The notes: generated from the letters alone by a model not told the origin. DNA of 5,667 nt from JBFJKD01 sp038106145 (GCA_038106145.1 JAYODD010000042.1:1-5667); one strand, 5' to 3'; counted from the stretch's first letter, positions 1-5,404 are shown. Translations and numbers: made by a program.

Positions 1-1246
1 ATTCCCGTAACGCCTTACCGGTGCGCTGCACGAACATCCACGCCCCGCCAATCGCTACAGGGTTGATTTTCTTGGAGCCGTAAGACGTTTGCGGAATGAT
101 CGCGACATTCTCCGGGGTAATAGGCTCCGACACCGACTGTTTGAAAACATGCTCCCCGCCGATGGTAAAGACGGACAGGTTACGGCCCCCAACTAATGCC
201 TGAATGCGGTTGATCTGGTCAGTGTCTAGTGTGATCGTCACCGCCTGATCCGCCCGCGATTTGCCGGGGTCAAAGTTGAAGAAGTTATTGACCCGCGACC
301 CCCAGACGGTATGCGGGCGGGATTTGGAGCCGCCGAACCACAACCGCCCCTCGAAAAATGTCACTGTGCGCGGCCAGCCACGGCCCGCGCTCCAGACAGG
401 TTCGGTGCGTGGAACCCCAGTTTGTATACGCGTTATCGTCGCTTTACCACCCGCCGAGCCCGAATACTCGACGACGGTGTGGGCCAACAAACCCCAGTTA
501 TTGGCCGACGCGCCCGCAAAAGTAATATTGTAAATATCGTTAATCGTGCCCGTGTGGGTGACGGAAATACCTGAATTCCCGGTATTCGGCAAGTCCTGTA
601 GCGCGGTCGCTATCCGGTTTTCGTGTTCAGTAATGTCTGCGGCGACAGCATCCTCCAGAAAAGCAATAGCCTCGGTTTGGACGCCCTCCAGGGTCAATTT
701 ATAGGTTTCCCCCGCTTCATAGGAATCCGTAAAATCAATCTGCTGTATTTCGCTGGTCGGGGTGGGGCTGGACGCGTCGTTGAAGTCGTACTTGGGCGTG
801 TAATCCATCGTGATCGTGGACAGAGTGAAGTCCGCATCCGTTGCGCCCCGCACCAGCTTTCGCGGCTGGTGATCCTCATGCACGATAATCATCGTGTCCG
901 CAGTCTGCGCATAATCCAGATCGAATAGCTGGGCGGTGGTGTAAGGGGTAACCACCGTATCCACCAGGATATCGGTGTCCGCTCGGTAAATCTCAATTTT
1001 CAGGTTGGAGAACGCCAGCAAATACCGTTGATCAGTGTTAAACACGAACGGCACCAGCCGTCCGTTATTAGTGGGCGTGTCGATGTATTTAAGGCCAGGA
1101 CGACGGCGCACGCCGCCTTGCGGCAAGCAGACAATGTTGTCGCCCTGAGACATCCCCTGGTAATACTGTTTGATATCCAGCCGGGCGGCCATGCGATCAT
1201 CGAGGACGCCATTGTTAAAACTGGACTGAACGGTAAAACTTTTCAT
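1..1246 (-). CDS. Tail tubular protein B-like (nozzle) tail protein, N-terminal 415 residues, partial
   Basis: This reading frame starts with ATG at 1246 and stays open for 415 codons to the left edge; no stop is reached, so the protein is longer. It starts MKSFTVQSSF and continues with an early segment ending QGGVRRRPGLKYI (about residues 43-55). That layout, a short N-terminal strand and then a conserved R-P-G/P element, is typical of phage tail nozzle proteins (T7 gp12-like and related podovirus tail proteins). Later elements fit the same group: FFEGRLWFGG at about 297-306, RPHTVWGSR at 310-318 and FTIGGEHVFKQS at 360-371. Residues about 167-270 look like an extra beta-rich domain. The start overlaps the gp11-like stop (TAATG). 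Only a weak GGAAG lies just before it, so translation is probably coupled to the upstream gene. Tail role: good confidence. Exact family: moderate. Confidence 0.8.
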   Translation of the reverse strand, partial: MKSFTVQSSFNNGVLDDRMAARLDIKQYYQGMSQGDNIVCLPQGGVRRRPGLKYIDTPTNNGRLVPFVFNTDQRYLLAFSNLKIEIYRADTDILVDTVVTPYTTAQLFDLDYAQTADTMIIVHEDHQPRKLVRGATDADFTLSTITMDYTPKYDFNDASSPTPTSEIQQIDFTDSYEAGETYKLTLEGVQTEAIAFLEDAVAADITEHENRIATALQDLPNTGNSGISVTHTGTINDIYNITFAGASANNWGLLAHTVVEYSGSAGGKATITRIQTGVPRTEPVWSAGRGWPRTVTFFEGRLWFGGSKSRPHTVWGSRVNNFFNFDPGKSRADQAVTITLDTDQINRIQALVGGRNLSVFTIGGEHVFKQSVSEPITPENVAIIPQTSYGSKKINPVAIGGAWMFVQRTGKALRE

Positions 1247-1791
1247 TACTTCCGAACATCAATGAAGGGCCGACGCTGAATAACCCTCTGTGGTCTGCCC
1301 TGTGAGTCAGCGTGTTTGGCCCGCGCCAGCCACCGATCCGCCAGTTTGTGTTGCAGATCGGCCATGGCTTTGTCGTGGGTGACGGATAGCGCCATATCCG
1401 ACGCCAGCGCGTGAGTTAGCGCCTTGATAAAATACGTGGGATATTTCTTCTCGCCGGGGTCGAACACGTAGTCGATGGACGCGGTGCTGAGGTTGCTCAA
1501 CAGCTTGTCCTCGAATACTTCGTAATTGCTGTTGGGGTAGGTGCGGATCAACAACACGTAATCGGACGGCAGCGTGTAGTGGTACTGCCACTCGTTTACC
1601 GGGGATCCCGACGCGGCAACCAGCGCCACTTTCTTGACCGCAAAGCGCCAGCGGTGGGATGCCAGTAAACTGTCCCGCGTGGTCTTGTACAACGTGTCCG
1701 CGATAATCCCGACCGGCGTGTCATAGTCGGTGATGACAGACTCGCCCAGTAGCAGCAAGCCTTGATTGATAATATCTAGCTTCGACGACAT
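1246..1791 (-). CDS. Tail tubular protein A-like (T7 gp11-like) adaptor protein
   Basis: This 181-residue protein is close in size to T7 gp11 (about 196 residues). It carries the usual gp11 pattern: an N-terminal helix with a Leu-Gly turn (INQGLLLLGES, 8-18), then a helix ending DSLLASHRWRFAVKK (40-54). This resembles the conserved 'rd-x-x-L-x-x-h-x-W-x-F-A' element of the family. A Tyr-x-Leu-Pro-x-Asp-Tyr segment (72-78) follows, then a helical C-terminal half. In T7-like virions gp11 forms a dodecameric ring under the portal that joins the head to the nozzle protein. The start is well supported: TGAGGAG lies 5 bases before the ATG. It is the first gene after the intrinsic terminator at 1808-1831 and overlaps the nozzle-like gene by one base (TAATG). 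Together they look like the start of a tail operon read by leakage through the terminator or from its own promoter, which I could not identify. Confidence 0.87.
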   Translation of the reverse strand: MSSKLDIINQGLLLLGESVITDYDTPVGIIADTLYKTTRDSLLASHRWRFAVKKVALVAASGSPVNEWQYHYTLPSDYVLLIRTYPNSNYEVFEDKLLSNLSTASIDYVFDPGEKKYPTYFIKALTHALASDMALSVTHDKAMADLQHKLADRWLARAKHADSQGRPQRVIQRRPFIDVRK

Positions 1792-1807
1792 ACCAGCTCC
1801 TCAGGTT

Positions 1808-1831
1808 AAAAAACCCGCCCCGAAGGGCGGG
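1808..1831 (-). terminator. Intrinsic (rho-independent) terminator after the capsid genes
   Basis: On the minus strand a perfect 7-bp GC stem (CCCGCCC / GGGCGGG) closes a UUCG loop, with a C-G pair next to the loop as in extra-stable tetraloops. Six T follow at once (plus-strand A at 1808-1813). It sits 18 bases after the stop of the small post-capsid gene and just before the ribosome site of the gp11-like gene. The position matches T7 T-phi, which lies between gene 10 (capsid) and gene 11 and lets only part of the transcripts continue into the tail genes. Structure and orientation are read directly from the sequence; efficiency is unknown. Confidence 0.93.
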
Positions 1832-1849
1832 AAGGTCGGAGTGGTTTTA

Positions 1850-2122
1850 TTAGTCGGTGTCGGTAGCGGTTACGGTTAGCCCGTCAACAACGTCAATCGT
1901 GGTACCGTTGTTGGCGTTGCAGTACGTAATGGTCACCACCGGAGTTCCGCCCGTAGACGACACCACGATAAGCGTGTCGTTGAGGCTGATCTCGTTGATG
2001 GCGGCCAGAAAGTAATCCGCCGTGTTTACCGTGGCAATCGTGTCAGCGGTGGAGTACATCCACAGCCGAGGCGAGTTGCCACCGGGGCCCACTTGATACA
2101 GGCCAGCTCTATCAAAAGCCAT
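1850..2122 (-). CDS. Small post-capsid virion protein, probable capsid decoration/cement protein
   Basis: This 90-residue protein is encoded directly after the capsid gene, 12 bases away. A strong GGAGG lies 6 bases before its ATG. The N-terminus (MAFDRAGLYQVG) is followed by LWMYSTADTIATVNTADYF (20-38), then alternating beta-type stretches rich in Thr, Val and Asn (LIVVSS, PVVTITYCNANN, LTVTATDTD). There is no signal peptide or membrane segment, so it is a cytoplasmic or virion protein. Proteins of this pattern are common beside capsid genes of podoviruses and prophages and are usually left unnamed. In phage BPP-1 a cement protein is encoded after the capsid gene, so decoration of the capsid is the best guess. 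Position, high likely copy number and beta-rich composition support this. No catalytic motif is visible. The terminator directly after it groups it with the capsid gene. Confidence 0.75.
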   Translation of the reverse strand: MAFDRAGLYQVGPGGNSPRLWMYSTADTIATVNTADYFLAAINEISLNDTLIVVSSTGGTPVVTITYCNANNGTTIDVVDGLTVTATDTD

Positions 2123-2134
2123 GTGATACCTCCA

Positions 2135-2974
2135 TTAAGCCTGAGTGGCTTGAACTTTAACAATGCCCGTGTTGTCGATAGCGACCGCGCCAGCCTTGTA
2201 CAGACCATTGCAGAGCCATGACGTTTTTTCCGAGATGTAGTTAATCTCGGTGCGGAAGTCGATCCCTACCGCGAGACCTACCGCGCTCATGTGGAAGGCA
2301 TAGCCGTCATACACGGTGGCGGCACTGGTAATACCCCCTTCCGCGTTATCCGCTATCCAGATGAACTTAAACCCGGCGAACGTGTCGATTTGGCCGTTAG
2401 CCAGCGCCTTGACCGTGTTGTAGTCAGAGCTACTTGCTTCGGTTTCCGCCAACAGCGTCCACTTGGCGCGGGTGTTCTGAATCAAGCAGCGGCCTTCCTC
2501 GGGAACACCGTTGTTGTCCAGCGCAGCCCCAGCCGCCCGGATTTTGGCCATATTGAGGCCGGTGCCCGCACCACCCACGCTGGTTGCGATGGTGGCAGTG
2601 GGCGTGGAAGCGTCCAGCGCGTCGATAATGAGCTGGTCCTCCCGGCGCCGAATGGCCAGTGCGATAGTTTTGGCCAGTTGCGACTTCTCATCGAAGTTCA
2701 CTTCGGCCTGGTCGAAGATGTCCGTGTATTCCGGTGCGTTCCAGTTCTCCAGCACGCAGTTAACCAGCGTGTGGGAGATATCCATCGGCGTAACATCGGC
2801 TTGACTGGCTTTCTGATTAGCCAAACCTTTGCCCATCGTGCGGAACTTGTAGATATCACCGACAACACCCGTGCGCTGTGTGACACAGTTGCGCAGACGG
2901 CCATCTGATTGATAAACGTGGTGGACGAGGGAGTCAAACTCCTGTTGCGCCACCGCAGACAAGTTTTTAGACAT
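2135..2974 (-). CDS. Major capsid protein
   Basis: This 279-residue protein has the pattern of a phage capsid family common in podovirus-like prophages. It starts MSKNLSAVAQQEFDSLVHHVY, then VVGDIYKFRTMGKG (37-50) and DVTPMDISHTLVNCVLENW (60-78). Next come APEYTDIFDQAEVNFDE (80-96) and a helical segment TIALAIRRREDQLIIDAL (103-120) resembling the spine helix of HK97-type capsids. It ends with a beta-rich portion (GLAVGIDFRTEINYISEK, 233-250, and a C-terminal strand). It would form the hexamers and pentamers of the head, assembled on the scaffold protein encoded upstream. The ATG has TGAGGA 7 bases upstream. It follows a 165-base leader and forms a unit with the small protein after it. Its length is shorter than many capsid proteins but complete at both ends. 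BPP-1-like fold topology is possible but not shown. Confidence 0.88.
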   Translation of the reverse strand: MSKNLSAVAQQEFDSLVHHVYQSDGRLRNCVTQRTGVVGDIYKFRTMGKGLANQKASQADVTPMDISHTLVNCVLENWNAPEYTDIFDQAEVNFDEKSQLAKTIALAIRRREDQLIIDALDASTPTATIATSVGGAGTGLNMAKIRAAGAALDNNGVPEEGRCLIQNTRAKWTLLAETEASSSDYNTVKALANGQIDTFAGFKFIWIADNAEGGITSAATVYDGYAFHMSAVGLAVGIDFRTEINYISEKTSWLCNGLYKAGAVAIDNTGIVKVQATQA

Positions 2975-3139
2975 GGTAGTGTCCTCACATACAAAAACAG
3001 ATAATTTCCTGTCTCTGTCGGGTGTCCTGTGCGGGCCGACTGATGCTTCAGGTTTTGGCTCCGGTACAGGCTCACTCGCGTGAGGTGTCTGTGGTGGATA
3101 GGATGATTATGCGGTGTGTGGTTTTCGTTTATTCGTCGG
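2975..3139 (-). promoter_or_regulatory. Leader region before the capsid gene, possible late promoter and 5' UTR
   Basis: This is the only long stretch without a gene in a window where most neighbours overlap. It separates the spanin-like gene from the capsid gene. It holds the capsid ribosome site (TGAGGA, 2982-2987), a small hairpin at 3071-3084 and a weak stem with two G-U pairs at 2993-3016. I found no pair of good sigma-70 boxes and no confident phage polymerase promoter. A CATAAT at 3106-3111 lacks a -35 partner. A promoter here is inferred from position (as T7 phi10 before gene 10) and from the need for high capsid expression. Confidence 0.4.
3071..3084 (-). other. Small hairpin in the capsid leader
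   Basis: A perfect 5-bp inverted repeat (CTCAC / GTGAG) encloses a 4-base loop. Flanking ACAG (3066-3069) and CTGT (3088-3091) could extend the pairing across a bulge. There is no T tract, so it does not look like a terminator. It could be an mRNA processing site or stability element, or chance. Confidence 0.35.
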
Positions 3140-3391
3140 TTAAACCTCGGTCAGTACGCAGATTTGCGGGGGGAGGCGGACAAGATCGGCGCTGCCATCA
3201 TCAAACAGCAGACGCAGCACCAGCGCGCACAAGCTGCCCTCCTCTGAGGGGAGTATCTGTATGCCAAACAATTTGGGGGCGGGCAGGGTAATCGGTTCGG
3301 GTACTTGTACAGGTTCAGGTACAGGTACAGGTTTGGTGGTGGTGCAGCTCGTCACCAGCAGGGTAATCAGGCACCACCTTAAGGGGCCCAC
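3140..3391 (-). CDS. Proline-rich small lipoprotein, candidate outer-membrane spanin (Rz1-like)
   Basis: This 83-residue protein has a short signal sequence: Arg5, a hydrophobic stretch at 6-13, and a lipobox VTSC with the lipidated Cys at 16. Thr follows at +2, which favours the outer membrane. Directly after comes a proline-rich arm, P at 21, 23, 25, 27, 31, 33, 37 and 39, in PV/PE dipeptide style. Rz1-type o-spanins have this plan: signal II, Cys, Pro-rich linker. They fuse the outer and inner membranes in the last step of lysis. The C-terminal half (about 40-83) is mixed, with two more Cys (55 and 78), and is longer than the core of many o-spanins. The start is GTG at 3391, overlapping the membrane-protein gene by 13 bases with a weak ribosome site; no other start would keep the signal peptide. 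No overlapping Rz partner is visible, so the spanin call is a moderate inference. Confidence 0.6.
   Translation of the reverse strand: MGPLRWCLITLLVTSCTTTKPVPVPEPVQVPEPITLPAPKLFGIQILPSEEGSLCALVLRLLFDDGSADLVRLPPQICVLTEV
3310..3331. repeat. Short direct hexamer repeat coding the Pro-Val/Glu arm
   Basis: Imperfect tandem units of CAGGTA/CAGGTT run here. They encode alternating Pro-Val and Pro-Glu dipeptides of the spanin-like lipoprotein. The repeat keeps the reading frame, so gain or loss of units would change arm length without a frameshift. Confidence 0.6.
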
Positions 3392-3651
3392 TCGTCTAGC
3401 TCGTCCAACAGGGTAGCCGCGAAGGTAAAATAGCCATACAGCGCGCCCAATACGGCCTCGATGGGCTCAAACTCCACGTCCCAGCGCCACAGGGTGTACA
3501 GGTAGGCGACACAGCCCATCGGGATCCACGACCACAGGGGAAAGGCGAGGAATAAAACCAGGCTGACAACGACCGATAACACCTCGGCGGTATTGTCCAG
3601 CGCCCCGGCAATCCAGCTTTTTTGTATCCAGACCTTAATCTGCTCGATCAT
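3379..3651 (-). CDS. Small integral membrane protein, holin candidate
   Basis: This 90-residue protein has an amphipathic N-terminus (MIEQIKVWIQKSW). Strongly hydrophobic segments lie at about 22-40 (AEVLSVVVSLVLFLAFPLW), 42-56 and 64-82 (PIEAVLGALYGYFTFAATL). It ends with an acidic tail DELDEWAP. Two or three inner-membrane passes in fewer than 100 residues is the holin plan; a holin opens the membrane at lysis time. The start chosen is the ATG at 3651. It has a near-perfect GGAGG 7 bases upstream and overlaps the DUF1353 stop by one base (TAATG). A longer frame from 3726 would add 25 basic residues with no ribosome site and is not preferred. The spanin-like gene follows with a 13-base overlap. 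No sequence family is recognised, so the holin call rests on topology and neighbours. Confidence 0.62.
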   Translation of the reverse strand: MIEQIKVWIQKSWIAGALDNTAEVLSVVVSLVLFLAFPLWSWIPMGCVAYLYTLWRWDVEFEPIEAVLGALYGYFTFAATLLDELDEWAP

Positions 3652-4070
3652 TAAGGTGCCTCCAGTATCTTTCGGGGGTTGCGGGCAGCGGGGCCACCGC
3701 CGATGCGCACGCCTAAATACACCCACTTGGTGCGGACGGAGAACATACCGTCCTCCTCGATCAGACGCACTAGCTCACAGTCAAATGGTCTGCGCCACAC
3801 GTCCGGGTCTAACAGCCCCTTGCGCATCATCTCATAACCGGCATCGTGTACCAGTGAGCCGACCATAAAGTTCTTCGTGTCAATCGCTGGTCCGCTCGGG
3901 CCGTCCCACCCGTAATCTTCGGCCACCTCTAAAACGCCATCGGGGTACAGGGCGAGGAACTTGGTCGAAACGGTCTGCTTGGGCTTGATCTGGGTCTGAA
4001 TCTGGTACCGCCGATCCGTCTGGTACTTGTACCCGTCCCGGTAGTAGAGCTTAGGGTTCACGGCCCGCAC
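3651..4070 (-). CDS. DUF1353 family phage protein, function unknown
   Basis: This 139-residue protein has an N-terminal beta-type segment (YKYQTDRRYQIQTQIKP, 14-30). STKFLALYPDGVLEV (35-49) follows, then the diagnostic core WDGPSGPAIDTKNF (55-68) and LVHDAGYEMMRKG (73-85) with the His75-Asp76 pair. The C-terminal part includes EEDGMF and a V-Y-x-G-V-R strand (117-122). DUF1353 proteins are frequent in tailed phages and have, as far as I know, no proven biochemical role. There is no signal peptide. The only start that opens the frame is GTG at 4070, which overlaps the lipoprotein gene by 20 bases; a second GTG at 4061 would give a protein three residues shorter. Neither has a clear ribosome site, so coupling is likely. 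Its place between a lipoprotein and a holin-like gene makes a role in lysis or host-surface modification worth considering, but nothing here proves it. Confidence 0.78.
   Translation of the reverse strand: MRAVNPKLYYRDGYKYQTDRRYQIQTQIKPKQTVSTKFLALYPDGVLEVAEDYGWDGPSGPAIDTKNFMVGSLVHDAGYEMMRKGLLDPDVWRRPFDCELVRLIEEDGMFSVRTKWVYLGVRIGGGPAARNPRKILEAP
3659..3663 (-). promoter_or_regulatory. Ribosome binding site fixing the start of the holin candidate
   Basis: GGAGG lies 7 bases before the ATG at 3651, inside the end of the DUF1353 gene. It decides for the 90-residue product over a 115-residue frame beginning at 3726. Confidence 0.85.
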
Positions 4071-4302
4071 CGTTCAGGACGGCTTCGCAGCTCTCGCCCT
4101 TGTAGTACACCTGCCAGTCGGATACATCACCGAATACTGTAACCTTACAGCTTCCGCCTTCGCCGGTTATCGCCCCATACAGCCCGCCAATCTTGCCTTC
4201 TGACACAATGGCGAAGGAAATCGGCTCGTCGCTGGTCATCATCTTGTACGTGCCGCAGCCGGAGAGGGCTACGGCCAGACAAGCCAGCAGCAGCCCGCGC
4301 AT
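4051..4302 (-). CDS. Small outer-membrane lipoprotein of unknown function
   Basis: From the ATG at 4302 this is an 83-residue protein. It has Arg2, a hydrophobic core LLLACLAVA (4-12) and a clean lipobox LSGC with the lipidated Cys at 16; Gly at +2 favours the outer membrane. The mature part is about 68 residues. It begins GTYKMMTSDEP, has a glycine-rich middle (KIGGLYGAITGEGGS) and carries two Cys (52 and 72) that could form a disulfide in the periplasm. No known domain is recognised. The start region reads GTGATG: the scaffold stop TGA overlaps the ATG by one base, while GTG at 4305 would add a single Met and overlap by four. Both depend on coupling since only a weak AGG precedes them. Possible roles are superinfection exclusion, a partner in spanin-type lysis, or a surface moron protein. 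None is shown by the sequence. Confidence 0.72.
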   Translation of the reverse strand: MRGLLLACLAVALSGCGTYKMMTSDEPISFAIVSEGKIGGLYGAITGEGGSCKVTVFGDVSDWQVYYKGESCEAVLNGAGREP

Positions 4303-5123
4303 CACCCGACGACCTGCCGGTGTTCACCCGGAGGCACGACCTGCTTGCGCAACGACTCGATCTTCGCTCGGTGTGCCGGGTCGGTGAGCCACAACAGTTC
4401 GCCGTTCGGCCCTTTCTTACCCTCCAGCTCTTTCAATTCCTGCACCTTGGTCGCCATCAGGTTCGGATTGAGGTTGCTAGGATCGGGCAAGGGGGCGCTG
4501 CGGGTTTTGCTCACCAGGTGTTCAAAGACCTTGAATACCTCGCTCGGGGTGGCGCGACCGGGGGCCATGGATCGCGTAAACATATCGTATAGCTCCTCGT
4601 CCATATTGGCCTTGCCCCACCGCGCCAGACTGTTGATGCGGGCGTCGGCGTCCGCGCCCAGTGATTCCTTTTCCTTCGCCATGCTGACCTGGGTGGCGCT
4701 GTAGTCGTTGGCCTGTTGGCGTACATACATACCGACTAACTGCGTGAACCCGTCCTGTGACAGGTTGTGCGCTTTACCCCACTTCACCGCCTCCACCATC
4801 AGGGGGTCGTCTTTATCCAGCGCGACGTCTACCCCTTCGGGTAACTCCATGTCCTCCGGTAGCGACAGTTCGTATTCCTCGGGGGCGCCGGTGAACGCCC
4901 CTAAACGCTTCTCCGCCTCGGTGTAGGCTTTGGCCTGATCCGCCACGGACTTGTATTTGCCCACTTTCAGCCATTCCGGCGGCTCTCCCTCGCCCTGCTG
5001 GCCCTCTGCCCAAAACCACGCGTGTTCCGCCGCCGTCTTGTCTACACCATTGGCGGACGGGTCAGGGCTGTTAGCCGGTTCGCCTGTGGGTTCGGCTACT
5101 TCTTCAATCAAACTCTCGCTCAT
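4302..5123 (-). CDS. Scaffold (capsid assembly) protein
   Basis: This 273-residue, acidic, largely helical protein has a low-complexity N-terminus rich in Glu, Pro and Ser (1-30). The hallmark of T7-type capsid assembly proteins follows: PPEWLKVGKYKSVADQAKAY (48-67), then EAEKRLGAFTGAPEEYEL (69-86). Next come a long helical region with VKWGKAHNLSQDGFTQLV (113-130) and the LGADADARINSLARWGK segment (155-171). The C-terminal part is lysine- and leucine-rich and should contact the capsid shell (HRAKIESLRKQ, 251-261). Such scaffolds direct procapsid assembly and leave the head before or during DNA packaging. The ATG overlaps the Bbp19-like stop by four bases (ATGA), with GGAG 9 bases upstream. 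Unusually, four small non-structural-looking genes separate it from the capsid gene. Confidence 0.87.
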   Translation of the reverse strand: MSESLIEEVAEPTGEPANSPDPSANGVDKTAAEHAWFWAEGQQGEGEPPEWLKVGKYKSVADQAKAYTEAEKRLGAFTGAPEEYELSLPEDMELPEGVDVALDKDDPLMVEAVKWGKAHNLSQDGFTQLVGMYVRQQANDYSATQVSMAKEKESLGADADARINSLARWGKANMDEELYDMFTRSMAPGRATPSEVFKVFEHLVSKTRSAPLPDPSNLNPNLMATKVQELKELEGKKGPNGELLWLTDPAHRAKIESLRKQVVPPGEHRQVVG

Positions 5124-5404
5124 GTTTTGCTACTCCGATTCGGTAGGTTAATTTGCGATATGATCATTGCCACCATCTCGCGGCGGGCTTCCGCCTTGGC
5201 AAGCTCGGTGGTGCTGGCATCATTCGCCGTGAACCCTCCAAACACATAGCTGTTGAGCCATTCTTCTAAAATCTTGGCTCCATCGTTATTCTGGACAAAC
5301 ACCCGGTGGTAGCGGGACGCGCGCTCCATCACCTGTTCCAGGTTTTTCTTGCTCATCGCCGCCCGCTGCTCTTTCGTGGGCGGCCTTAAATCCTCAACCG
5401 CCAA
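5120..5404 (-). CDS. Bbp19 family phage protein
   Basis: This 94-residue protein matches the pattern of Bbp19-like proteins, named from Bordetella phage BPP-1: an aromatic/basic lead-in RYHRVFVQNNDGAKILEEWL (31-50), then SYVFGG (52-57). An Asp/Thr stretch (NDASTTELAKAEARREM, 61-77) and a final hydrophobic helix VAMIISQINL (78-87) follow. The family is small, found in the head gene block of tailed phages, and has no firm function; a role in head completion or packaging is only inferred from location. The start is a rare TTG at 5404, chosen because GGAGG lies 6 bases upstream; an ATG at 5356 would leave 78 residues and has a poorer ribosome site. It overlaps the portal gene by 11 bases and the scaffold gene by four. 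Confidence 0.78.
   Translation of the reverse strand: MAVEDLRPPTKEQRAAMSKKNLEQVMERASRYHRVFVQNNDGAKILEEWLNSYVFGGFTANDASTTELAKAEARREMVAMIISQINLPNRSSKT

Noticed and set aside
623..928. 101-codon plus-strand frame
   Set aside because: It lies opposite the tail nozzle-like gene, which is continuous through this region. The product shows no domain.
2291..2908. 205-codon open frame on the plus strand opposite the capsid gene
   Set aside because: It is fully antisense to a well-supported capsid gene, its product is a low-similarity Arg/Val/Gly-rich sequence with no domain, and long antisense frames are expected opposite genes with GC-rich third codon positions.
3011..3030. Resemblance of the leader to an SP6-type polymerase promoter
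   Set aside because: Only a GGACAC-like core and a few following bases agree, too little for a promoter call. It is kept only as part of the general leader observation.
2698..3075. 125-codon minus-strand frame starting in the capsid leader
   Set aside because: Most of it is the capsid gene read in another frame. The start has no convincing ribosome site and the product has no coherent pattern.
3071..3084. Hairpin in the capsid leader as a terminator for the upstream cassette
   Set aside because: The stem is only 5 bp and no T tract follows in the direction of transcription.
3106..3111. CATAAT as a sigma-70 -10 box in the capsid leader
   Set aside because: No acceptable -35 sequence lies 16-18 bases upstream on the minus strand.
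3652..3726. 25-residue N-terminal extension of the membrane protein
   Set aside because: It overlaps the conserved end of the DUF1353 gene, is highly basic and has no ribosome site. The ATG at 3651 with GGAGG is far better.
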